Source: Baylisascaris procyonis
Lineage: Eukaryota > Nematoda > Chromadorea > Rhabditida > Ascarididae
DNA: 64,000 nt
Assembly (NCBI GenBank): GCA_037389465.1
Contig: JAZARR010000152.1
Span: 1,306,001-1,370,000, forward strand
Direction of reading: 5' to 3'
Part shown: one piece after another, positions 51,600-62,708 of the stretch
How positions within the stretch are numbered: the stretch's first letter is position 1
Layout of the letters: the number at the start of each line of letters is the position of its first letter
Position numbers and translations under genes: made by a program
Notes under the pieces: generated by a model
The model's database searches: none
Told to the model about the DNA's origin: nothing
The model's input: the letters and a program-made list of their open reading frames with translations, nothing else

Positions 51600-53214
51600 C
51601 TATTGCATTATCTGAATAAATTTGTTGAATTGTTCAACATAAAATCATTAAGCGCACTTATTAAACACAACAAACAAATGCGACAATTAAATTGGCGCAA
51701 TTGGCATAGCGTGTCGCGTAGTACAGCATTAATTATAAAAATGTCACAAATATTATAGCCTTCTATTTGTGAGAAAAAATAGTTTTAATGAATATTGTGA
51801 CCTACTTAAGAAACCTATAAAATTGTAATTTTATGGCTCCTTTCTCGTATAGGGTTTCCGACTTGCTAAGCCATCACTCAAAGCAAACAAAAATTAGAAA
51901 GGTTCTACTCAAGCGGCAATTCATGAAATTAACAATCCATAAATAAAACTTAAAAAATAAAATTTAGAAAATAAAACTTAAAAAATTTTCATGCCTCCCT
52001 CCTTACAACTATAGAAAATCCCTATCTTTCATAATACAACAATTAAAATTTCACATTTTCATGAGCCCAACGAAATAAGAATTTTCTTTTTTTTTTTTTA
52101 AATACACGAATATGAAAACTTTTCAACAAAGATGAAATAAATATTATAAAAGCCAATAAAAATAAAAATAAAAAATAAAAAAAAAAACTCTTAAAAATCT
52201 ATCGAATAAATAAAATAAATAAAATAAATGAATATGAGGGGGAATGTTAGGTCAATGTTCACCCCGAAAACCAGTACAATAAAAATCATCGACAGCAAAT
52301 GGGAGTGGTCATATTGTGTGCAGTACATTCATTGACGGAATGTCAATGCTGCTATAATAATACGAAAACACAACACACAATATACACGTTCATAAAATCC
52401 CGCACCAAACCACTTGATGAATTGTTTCATCGTTCAAGTTTTATTGGCACTTTAGTTTTCATTCTTTTTGTTTCATTCTTTTATTGTCAATAAAATCAAC
52501 ACTGTATGCAAATCTGAAGGTCATTTGTTTATTTTTGTGACCTTATTGATCACTAACTTATTTAAATAACTATTTATTAGTTATTTTTATGCTTTAGTTG
52601 AATATTTAATGGAATATTGAAAAATTAGCGAAAAATTTTTGTTAGAAAATGAGGCAGATGGATTTTTGAAATGTTATGGGGAAAAATTTCAGAATTCGCA
52701 CCCCCCCTCCTCCTCCTCTTCCCCCCCTCTCAATTTTTCCTCTCTTTCTAGCCAAAAAAAAAAAACTCTTTCCGCTTTGCATTAAAATTAAATTTCCCTT
52801 CTAAATAATTTTATGATTATTATTACTCCAAAAACAAGGAATTTATAGATTGTATAAGATAAAACAAAAACGGAAAATAGCGCTAAAATGCTGCCTTAAT
52901 AAATATTTACAACAGATCAACGATAATTGATGAAATTTAAGAGTAATAAATAAACTACACGCACTTATATATTGATATTTTCAATGATCAATCAATCAAA
53001 AATTATTTAAATATTTTAAATGAATTTTGCATTATGATCGCTATGAAATACGATCATTCAAATCTATAAAATTTACTCTAATCGATGCAAATTAGATATG
53101 CAAATAAGATGTATGCAAATTTTATGGATATTTAATCGTCTATAAAAGCTGAATATTTTATGATAAGGTGAGTATTAGTTAAGCATAGAATTTACAGACA
53201 GCCGTTTTGTGCTA

Positions 53215-53325
53215 ATGAGTGAAGGTGATGTTCGCATCAATGTAACTACGTATAGGTCATCTTACATGCCGCCCACGCAGATGCCTCACTGCTCTACTGT
53301 AGGCATTTTCATTCGCCAGCTATAG
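53215..53325 (+). CDS. Possible 5' exon or 36-aa ORF in a GC-richer patch
   Basis: TTTACAG (53191-53197) precedes an ATG by 17 nt. The open frame MSEGDVRIN then meets a donor-like GTAACT, or reads on for 36 codons to a stop. It could be a trans-spliced first exon of a plus-strand gene, but no downstream exon was found. Very uncertain. Confidence 0.15.
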   Translation: MSEGDVRINVTTYRSSYMPPTQMPHCSTVGIFIRQL

Positions 53326-54011
53326 GTTGGATCACTTATAGTGTCTAGTTGATATAGATTTGCTATCTGGTATATGGTATCCGGGGTATACGATGGATAC
53401 AGTATCAGTGGCTAGTAATTTAAATCGACGAACACGTTCAGTTTATTCGTATTGGGTCTGGGTCTTTACGCGCAAATATATGCTTAGGATATCATCGCTA
53501 TAAGGTGTTTTGCGTGAATGCAAATAACAAAACTTTTTTATGAATGTTGGTAAACTTTTTTTTTATAAATGCAAATAACAAAACCCCATCTCTTCCCCCC
53601 CTCCCCTCCTGCTAACCCCACCCTCCCCTATAATTTGCTAGCAATAGCACTAATCAACGCAAAATAATGCATGGAAATACAAAAAAAAGACCTAAGCTCG
53701 GGAACAATTGAAATGGGAATATACATCAACTAATAAGATTTGAAGAAAATATAATATGATATATATTAATTATATATACAATAGTGCAATTACTACCATT
53801 TTATTTCTCGCATTCCTTTCCCCGTCCTTTTTAGGTTCCCTTCTCCTCCCCCTCCCACCCCACCCCCCCCCCCCTCCCATTTTAATGCTTTTATTCAAAA
53901 ACAAGAAATACCAGAAAAGCAACAAAAAAGTTTTGATCTACAATTCATTTGTGCTCGTTCTTTAATGTATCAACGACGATCGCATATAATGGTATATGAT
54001 AAAATGTTTGG

Positions 54012-54284
54012 GTGATTTTTCGATTTAAAAAAAAAATATTTTATTTTTATACCATTAAGTTGTGCTATAATGGAAAGCAAAAAGTCGTGATTGTCTTTTT
54101 GCTGTTTATTATTTCGCAATTAACGAATAACAAAGAGATGTGTTATAATGATGCAACTATTTGTTGTTATGTTTTTGTTATAACAAAGAAATGTGTTATG
54201 CTAACACATTGTTTTGTTAAATCGAAGAAGATCTATAAGTGCGCTAAACAACTGTTATCAAATTGCAATGAAATTTCTCGTTGA
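54012..54284 (+). CDS. Possible cysteine-rich secreted peptide
   Basis: A 90-codon frame with an internal hydrophobic stretch (VVIVFLLFIISQL) like a signal sequence, followed by about 45 residues with seven cysteines and many lysines. The n-region before the hydrophobic core is unusually long (about 25 aa), so the true start may lie elsewhere or an intron may precede. No known cysteine framework was recognised. Frames of this length are expected several times by chance here. Confidence 0.2.
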   Translation: MIFRFKKKIFYFYTIKLCYNGKQKVVIVFLLFIISQLTNNKEMCYNDATICCYVFVITKKCVMLTHCFVKSKKIYKCAKQLLSNCNEISR

Positions 54285-55164
54285 TCAACTCAATACCGCG
54301 TGATTCAAACAAAAAAGACTTAATTAGGCGTATTCATAAATTTTGTTTGAATTATTTAAATTTTATTTGTATTTAACAAGTTTCACATACATTTATAAAT
54401 AAATACAAAAGAAGTTTAATAAATATTTATATTCATATTCGTATATATATTTAATACATTTAACAAATTGTACATAAATAAATTAAAAAATAGAGAATAG
54501 TTTTAGAATAAAAAATTTCAATAATGGCTAATTATTTTATAAGTAAAAATACTAAAAAAAAACAAGTACTCTAATCAATAATATTGTCTCTGAAAATCAG
54601 TTGAAAAGAAGGACATCAAAGAACGAAGTGAATCTTAACAGGAAATTCGATCTGAAAACAAATTACCGCAAATGGGAATGTAAGGAAGGAATTACCCTAA
54701 AATACGGGAAGGAGAAGAGGGAGGATTTACATATCGAGAAAAGAAATATACCTTTGGGAAAATTCTTTTGAATTTTCTGCCAGATTGGGATGAATTTTAC
54801 TAGTAACGAAAAAAAATCATCTATATTTTCCCTGTTTAATGAAAAAAAATTTTTTTTTCGGGTAAAAATTCCCTACAAAAAAGGGAACTTTTTTCCCAAA
54901 TTCAGCTGGCATAGAACAACAAATTCTAAAGAAATACTCTCTGAGCATTTGTTTTCTGATTGGAGATTCTCGTTGTGAAATATTACAACAATGAACATTG
55001 CTCAATGTTTTTCTTCAAAAAAAAATTTTTTTTTTCATCATAGCTTTTTTCTCTCTCATTGCAAAAATCTCTCACCGAACATTTCGCTTCTTCTGCTAAG
55101 CTAATCCCGACGCGAATTTATTCTCTAAGCTATTCGTAAGTTTAGCATCCCTAATATTTGCCAA

Positions 55165-55200
55165 AATATTACCTACCCATCCAAGTGGGTAGGTAATATT
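55165..55200. repeat. Perfect 15-bp inverted repeat with 6-nt loop
   Basis: AATATTACCTACCCA, loop TCCAAG, TGGGTAGGTAATATT. All 15 positions pair, including a GC-rich centre in an otherwise AT-rich area. Confidence 0.95.
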
Positions 55201-56413
55201 ACACTTCGAGATGCAACAAAAAGAAAGTAAAGCTTAAAATAAGATTTGAAATAATAAATAATTCGAAAGAATATTGCATAAGCGACAGAAGTTGTAATTC
55301 ATTTACGGGATTTGACTATTTACATAGTAATCATAAAGTATGAGATCATAATCCCCGTCTAATAAAGCCATATGAAGCAATTATTCGTTCATTAATTTCA
55401 AGTATTTGCACTACGAGCCTATTTATTCCAATAATTAATTACGAGTACTTCATATTCCTCTTCAACAGATTTTATGAGAGAAGTAAAAATTTAATTTTAA
55501 ATAATTCTTATACTCATTGCTCTAAAATACTTATTATTCCATAACGTAAATATTTTTGCTAAATTTCTCGATAATTTAAAAAAATAATTTTTTTCTCATC
55601 TATCAATTTTTAAGCACAAAAAAATATGGATAAAAGCAACAAATCTTAAATTTTTTTTACACACGCCGAAAATTTAAAGTCCATCCATCAATTATGAAAC
55701 TATGGTCATTTAATAAAATCCCCCCCCCCCAAAAAAAAAATACAACTTGCATAAGTTTATAGGTAAATTTAGAAAATTTAAATAAATTATTATAAATGCA
55801 AATATTTCGATATATTTACAAGCAAATAAGCAAAAAAAAAAAAAAAAATCTACTTTCATTTGTTTCCGATTGGACAATCTAAGTTTGAAAAATAAAATTT
55901 TTTTTTTAAATAAAATTTTTTTTAGTGATAGATTAGTTTATATATTTAAAAAAAAATTATATTTAAGCGATGATAAAGCAATTCGCAGTTAGGAAAGACA
56001 ACCATCACCTTTAAGTGACAATTAGATTCTAAACTTCATTCCCCCTTTCGTCATTTTTTTTTAAAATAAAAATTGGCAACAACAAATAATGGAAACGTAT
56101 AGATAAGCATATCATTGTCTAGAAATGCTGCCCCTCCCTTCTTTTCCCATCCCCCCTTACGCCCACCAAATTAGTACCTTTATTCATAAATTATAGTACC
56201 TCCAAAGATTCTAGAAAGGCTATTTGTTAAGCGTTCTTAAAACGACGACATCCGCGACCTGGACTAATCTGATCCCTTAAAATCACTAATATCAATTCAC
56301 TTGAGGCAATCAAGGGAATCGGGTATTTGCTCTCAGCCTCCTCTCATCGTTTCTTAAGTATTTTAACTTAATATAAAACCACGAAATAAAAAGAAATAAA
56401 AAATTCGAAATTA

Positions 56414-56421
56414 TGACGTCA
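56414..56421. promoter_or_regulatory. TGACGTCA palindrome (CRE-type)
   Basis: A perfect ATF/CREB consensus octamer about 2.7 kb past the TRAF-like stop codon. Confidence 0.4.
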
Positions 56422-56699
56422 TTTTAGAACGAATACCTTTCCATATGCGGTCATTAGTTTGAACTATGAGCAGCAAAGAATAGTGCGGACATGTGAAGTG
56501 CTCACTTCCTTCGTCACCTCGTCTATTGATGCTTATCAGTTGAAATATCGACGAATAAAGACGGATGAATCAGTGAAATAATATTTTCATGTTCGAAAAA
56601 AAAAAATTTCATGCTTGAGAATCTATGCATAATTTCCGCTCCCTTCATATTTATATTTAAAATTCAAATCGTTTTAAATATAAAAATTAAATATAAACA

Positions 56700-56784
56700 T
56701 AAATAAATAAATAAATATATAAATAAATAAATATAAATATAAATATAAATATAAATATAAATATAAATATAAATATAAATATAA

Positions 56785-56840
<56 letters not shown>
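56700..56840. repeat. (AAATAT)n followed by (TA)n
   Basis: About 15 hexanucleotide units grade into a pure TA run. Confidence 0.95.
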
Positions 56841-56842
<2 letters not shown>

Positions 56843-57207
56843 TGTATAGATGAACAAATAGAATTTTATATAAATATGCAAAAAAAATTCTGTTTATCTA
56901 TCCATAATTTAATATAAATATCACATAAATACATATTCATTTATTTAATAATTTTTGTTACTATAAGAAATCTACGCAACTCTTTGAATTATGAACTCTT
57001 AAGTGATATATGGCCAACATTTCACATCCACTGACTGCAATAGGGTAATTTGTATGTGCTTAATTTAGTATGCATTATTCAATTAAAATCTCGGTAAATA
57101 TGCAAATTCAATGATTCGTTGCCAATAAAATGAATAAGCAGACCTATATGAATGCTGCCAATGAAATATGCAAATAGGTTGCGCAAAAATAAAATAATGA
57201 ATTATTG

Positions 57208-57284
57208 AATAAAGGCGGAGTCTATGAATGAGAGTGGAATAAAGGCGGAGTCTATGAATGAGAGTGGAATAAAGGCGGAGTCTA
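57208..57284. repeat. 30-bp tandem repeat, about 2.5 copies
   Basis: aaaggcggagtctatgaatg recurs exactly at a 30-bp period; the third copy is partial. The first two copies are identical, suggesting a recent duplication. Confidence 0.95.
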
Positions 57285-58303
57285 ATACGGGAATTTGTGC
57301 AGAAAATAACGACAATATAAGAATAAAGATAGAATAAAATTTTTTTGAATAATCATAGCCAAGAAGGAAAGCATTGAACGACGATATCGTTGATGAATCG
57401 TTTATGGTTCGCTAGCAGTTATTCGTTTTCGATGATGACGTGTTTCTATTTAATGTTTTCATCAATTCAACACTATTATTTCCTTTCATTTCTTTTATAA
57501 CTTTCTACTATATTCCTAAAATTGTCATTCAATTCGCCGGAAAAAAATTGTTTATTTTAATTTGAAATTTCAAAAAAAAATTTAAATTTGGATTTAAAGA
57601 ATTATCAATTTTAGACTTTAGTGTTAATTGATTCAATCGATATATTATGAGCAACAATGACTCCTAAAAGATGCGGTCTTTTATCCTAGATGCTGTGAGG
57701 TAAAAACACATCAAAATACCCGGCGGGTAAGTTATCTCAAAAATTTTACCCATAAGGTAATCTCAAAAATCAACGTCTTTGAAAGTCCATAATATCGATG
57801 AGACAGTGAAATATTCACCAGCAAGTTAGCGCTCGAAAGGTCACAAATCAACGACGAATATTTATTTTAAACTGCAAAAAAAAATACACTCTGAATGACC
57901 ATAAAATTATTAAAACGTGGAAAAATTGCATAAAATAATTCGTGTTTTGATGGTGAAAGATAGAAAAAATAAAAGAGAATTTAGTCCAAAACTACCATAG
58001 AATATAATTTTCAACGGCGCTGTTCATATATTTTCCAAGTTTCAAAAAAATTTTTTTTTTTTAATATATTAAATTCCTCCATCATATTTTTCCACCAAAT
58101 TGAACTTTCTTCTCTTCCATATGTATAATCCTTAGTTTTTTATTTAAATAAATAATAAAACAGATAAAATATAACAGTAAATGTAAGATGAGCAACGACA
58201 GAGAGAGAGAGAGGCAAGTAGAGAACAAGTGACAAGAACAGTTCGTCACAATCGATATGTTAATTTAACAGTCGATATAAAGTGAAGCGTTTTATTGACC
58301 GCA

Positions 58304-58311
58304 TGACGTCA
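58304..58311. promoter_or_regulatory. TGACGTCA palindrome (CRE-type)
   Basis: A perfect octamer in the region downstream of the TRAF-like gene, within a GC-richer patch that also has a (GA)n run at about 58200. Confidence 0.4.
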
Positions 58312-59155
58312 TAGTAATCGACCATTTTCGATCAAAGCTCAGAAATTCAACGCGAACAATTGTGATGAATAAATATGATTTACTCAATAACATTAATAAA
58401 TATAATTATTGTACTTGATTATTACACTATAATCAAGCAGTTCTTTAGTTAAATCTCGCTAAATTAATAAACTTTTTAATCCCAGTGAAAAAAATTTTTT
58501 TAACGTCAATGAAAAAAATTTTTCAATAATAATGGAAAAAATTTTCCCATATGAGCTTAACGATGGTTAATTTCACGTGACGAAAAGCATTTCTTTTTTA
58601 TAGATCCTTAAAATTAAGATAACATCAATAATTTTTAATATTTCAATAATAATTCATATTATTGACGAATAGATAGGTGTTTTTAAAATATTTATTAAAA
58701 TAATATAAATAAAAAAATCTATTATAAGAGAACTAATTATTTAAAAAAAAAAAATTAAATAAAGCCATTTATAATAATATTTCAATGAGTGTGATGTGTA
58801 GTGAAGAAAAATTTTTGAGTAAATTTCGCCGACGTAATAATGCATCAATTTAGTGGAAATTATTAACGGCACATTTGCAATCCACTCGAGTATAATCGAT
58901 TTGCAACAATTCACTTCAATTCACAATTACTATCCATTAAGTGCCACTCTAATATTGTAACTGCTACAGCAAAAGCTATACGAATATTTCCCAATATTAA
59001 ACAAAAATAAAAAATAAAAAATAAAAAATAAATAAATAAATAAATAAAAAATCGACTATTTTAATAAATATTTTCTTAATTTGCTTCTTTTTTTTTTTTT
59101 AAATTTTCTCTCAAAGGATAAGATTGAAATTTACTCACTAATTGCTAGATGATGT

Positions 59156-60801
59156 TCAAATAAACTTTTGAATTGGTGTGAGATCTATGTGAACACGAAT
59201 GAAACAAATATCATTTCGTACGAAAGTATCACGTTCTTCCATCATACGTAAATCGACAAACGTTTTCAATCCAAACGCTGGATTTCGCTCCGAATTTGGA
59301 CGACCCAAAAAAATCATATTCGCATCCGTCACTCGTGGTGTTAATATCTGACTCACTGAAATAAATGAATATATAATTAATTAATTAAATGAATAGATAA
59401 ATAAATAAATAAAATTATAAATAAAAATATAAATACAAATATATATGAAATTTATATATGTATGGAATACATGAAGGTTATCAAAAACGATAAGTGCTAA
59501 AATCGGATGCGAAATTGTGATCCTCTAGTGCGAATTATGAGTCATCTCGAAAACAGTGACGTCATGCTCATTATTGAGATAAAAATTAAATGACGTTGAA
59601 AAAAATAAAAATTTATCGATGCGATCAGCTGGCCATTCAACGAATTTCTTCGCTTTCGATGAATGAGATGATTCGCTTTTTGCTTTGAAAAAAAAAAAAC
59701 GATTTGAAGAAAAATGAAATATTTGGCAAAATTCCATAATTTTTGAAAAACGATTTTTCATAGAAAATATCCGCTCAATTCAGGTTGGAAAATTTCGAAA
59801 TAATAGAACATCATTTTTATGGAATATAATTTTTGGAATAAAAATTATAAATAATTTTTTTTCTGGGAAAAAGTACCATTTTCACCATTGTTTTGATTAA
59901 TCATCGTGAAAGTAATAGGACAAACAAATGGCCATGGAAGGATAGCATCATATTCACCACGTAGTATCGTTAAAAATATCGCATTCCACTCGCCGATCGC
60001 TATAAATGTAAAAAAAAAATAGTTTTTAATTTTTGAAGTGGTATGAATAACACTGATTGATTTCTAATTAAATTTCAATTAAATGAGATCTAGGTAGAAT
60101 CAACGAATCTAGGTCTAGGCTATTAAAAGCCGTGCAATTAGTGCTAAACAATTTTTCCTTTGTTTGTTAAAATATAGATGAAATTAAATAGCCTGAGGGC
60201 ATTTGTACCTGCACGAGGCATACTGTCTGTCATCAGATATTGTCTATATGAGCGATGAAATCTGGTAAAACCTTAGGAGGGTATCATTTGCCAATATTCG
60301 TTGGATCAATCATCTTCGAGAAAATTACAATTATTTAATTGTGATTGAAAATCTAGATGCATTTTTGTAACCGGTCGGTTTTCACTTCATTCATTTCTAA
60401 TCCATCGAGGGTAAGAAAATCTTTTATAGAAGATACGCGCGAGCAATTAGGTCGACTAAAATATAAGCGCGAATTTTATTATCTGTTGATGGGGGGGGGG
60501 GGAGATCACGAAATCGCATATTGCGCCAACTCCCTCGCTGTTTTCCCACTTTTTTATATCGCTGCCGATGAGCATAAAACAATATTCAAATATTTCAAGT
60601 ATTAATTGAAATAAATATAAATAGAAAAGAATGAGTAACCAACCATCACTATCGCCATAGGGTGCAAAAGCGAGTGCAAGTTTATAGCCATGACGATGCG
60701 ATAAGAATACTGGACTATATATGACAGCTGGTTGTCCACGACGCGCATTTGCATATGCTTTAGAATAATTGTTAAGACGCCATGTATATTGTGAACTGCA
60801 A

Positions 60802-60862
<61 letters not shown>

Positions 60863-62708
60863 CAAGTGCTATACAAATCGACCGGTCAATGCTCTCAGTG
60901 GTAAAATTTACAAACAACTGCTCAGCAATTAGATGAGATGAATGCCTCAAAGAAATCACCAATAAGAATAGCAGGTTATTTCAGTATCATTGAAAGATAT
61001 CTGTTCGCCAACTAACATATCTCTTCCGGAAAAGCAATTCATCTCCCTTTATTAGAATTTCTTTTTTTTTTGGATTTCAATCGTTACGATAAGGAAATAT
61101 TTTTAGTGAATGATAAAATTAGCTTAAAGACCATTTTGGATTAGTTCCTCGAATGGGATTACTATTACTATTATTATTACTATTATTACTAATATTGTTA
61201 TTTATTATGGCAGTTAATGTTACTATTATTAAATATTTATTATTATTACTATTTTTATTATTATTATCAACATTGTTATATAAATTCGAACAAACCTGAA
61301 AAGTGTTTCAATTTCATGTACTCGACCGATCACATCGTCGGCTTTACGTGATGCATCAACGCAAGCCGATGTCAATACACCAGAATGTACAGCCATATGC
61401 GTGACTGAATCGCACATTTGCAAAAGATGAGGCATACTAGAAATAAAATAAAAACAGTTTAGCAATTCAAAACAATGCTTCTTGTGATGAGCGAATTCGA
61501 CAAATGAATGACGTCATCGACTAGTATTGGCTAACGTAAAATTGAGAAAAAAAAAGAAAAAAATTAAAACTCCTTGGAAGAGGAAAAAAATAGGAAAACA
61601 CGCCAGCCGGAATCGCATTACATAAATTTTTGAGTTTTAATAAGTCAAACGACTGCATAATTACGCAAAAACTACAACGATAAAATAACGCATTGTAAAA
61701 ATCGTCAATCAAATTCCATGCTCTTTCGTTCGCATTTGATCGACTGTGTGGAAAAATAAACTTAAAAATTTCATAGCTCTTTAGAGTGCCAATAACCGAT
61801 GCATAAGTAGATCAATTAGAATGAAATTGGAAATGGAAGGTTACTTACTATATAACTTGAAGTAGATCTAGCAATTTTCGCTTCAGCAACTTTACTTGGC
61901 CAACAATTTCAAAGTCTTGGACGAGCAGGCATATATACAGACACAGACCGACAAAACTTTGCCCTAATGCATTCTCGACAAAACTGCTCTACCTGTTATC
62001 TTTAATATGCTTCTTGATATCGTTTAGCGGAAGTTTAATATCGCATCCGAATTCGCCAAACGGACATTCAGTGATCTCTAAAGCTTCGTCTTCCTCTGCA
62101 ATATCTCAACAATGAAGTATATTTGCTAATAAAATAAAATAGATATTCAAAAAGGGTTTTTTATTCCATAATAAATAAATTCCACTTTGGAATGATAAAA
62201 ATATTAGCCATTGAAAGAAAAGCTCCGGAATTCAACAAAAAAAAGCTCATGGAAAATATAAAGTTTTAAGCTTTAAAGTATCATGCTGAAAGTTATTGTT
62301 GGTGCTTATCATTTTCCCATATAACAACTTCATCACATTCGATATCCATAGGCATGCAAATAAGTAATGGCGAGTCAGCCATGGGAATTAGCATTGGGTA
62401 AATCTATTCTTTTGGGTAAATCCATGCACGGATATAGAGATATGCAAAAAGCTATGCGAAATGATATGCAAATTAAGTGCAAATTCACTAATCAATCAAT
62501 GTTTCAACTTATTTTACAAATAAAAACCGTTTGTCTTTGACGTTTTGCCTCTCGGTTGAACTAATATTACAGATTTATCACTGCAAGCTGATGGTGGTCT
62601 CTGATCGGCCGAATGAACGTCGACGCTTCCATATTCTGGATTTCCCACCGGTGTCAACGAACGCGTTATCGGCTCCGAACGAATCGACGATGCCGAGAGC
62701 GTTTTCAT
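59156..62708 (-). CDS. TRAF-like adaptor: TRAF zinc finger plus MATH domain (6 exons, 299 aa)
   Basis: Cytoplasmic signalling adaptor of the TRAF family. Family members couple receptors such as TNFR/Toll to kinases, forming trimers through the MATH (TRAF-C) domain. Exons on minus: 62708-62528, 62095-61993, 61436-61296, 60795-60644, 59999-59877 and 59355-59156; canonical borders, phases agree. Residues 1-61 are a Ser/Pro-rich leader. A TRAF zinc finger follows (about 68-103: CPFGEFGC, then H at x11 and H at x7). Residues 104-142 form a short, possibly helical linker. The MATH domain fills 143-299: SQYTWRLNNY, YSPVFLSHRHGYKLALAFAPYGD, GEWNAIFLTILRGEYDAILPWPF, the FLGRPNSERNPAFG loop and FVRNDICFIRVHID at the end. 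No RING finger is present. An in-frame TAA lies 9 nt before the ATG, so the start is reasonable unless upstream exons splice in downstream of it. Introns hold (TA)n, (ATT)n and two CRE octamers. Confidence 0.88.
59557..59564. promoter_or_regulatory. TGACGTCA palindrome (CRE-type)
   Basis: A perfect octamer in intron 5 of the TRAF-like gene. A near-match tgacgttg lies about 30 bp further on. Confidence 0.45.
60799..60858. repeat. (TA)n adjoining a splice acceptor
   Basis: A pure TA tract that ends about 4 nt from the TTTTTTGCAG acceptor of TRAF-like exon 4. Confidence 0.95.
61150..61270. repeat. (ATT)n-rich low-complexity tract
   Basis: att/act trinucleotide repeats in TRAF-like intron 3. 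Confidence 0.9.
61509..61516. promoter_or_regulatory. TGACGTCA palindrome (CRE-type)
   Basis: A perfect octamer in intron 2 of the TRAF-like gene. Confidence 0.45.

Larger units (their letters stand above)
48669..59155. other. Long intergenic region between secreted-protein and TRAF-like genes
   Basis: About 10.5 kb with no convincing gene. It includes (TA)n palindromes, a perfect 15-bp hairpin at 55165, (AAATAT)n at 56700-56840, a 30-bp repeat at 57208, two TGACGTCA sites, a GC-richer patch at 53180-53480, weak cysteine-rich and small ORFs, and several C-rich tracts (about 52700, 53600, 53860, 55722, 56150). A protein-like open stretch on plus at about 56425-56580 lacks a start codon. Another tiny plus-strand start-plus-donor (MSVKIKNQQ then GTAACT) sits near 49253-49285. 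Neither can be joined to further exons. Confidence 0.45.
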
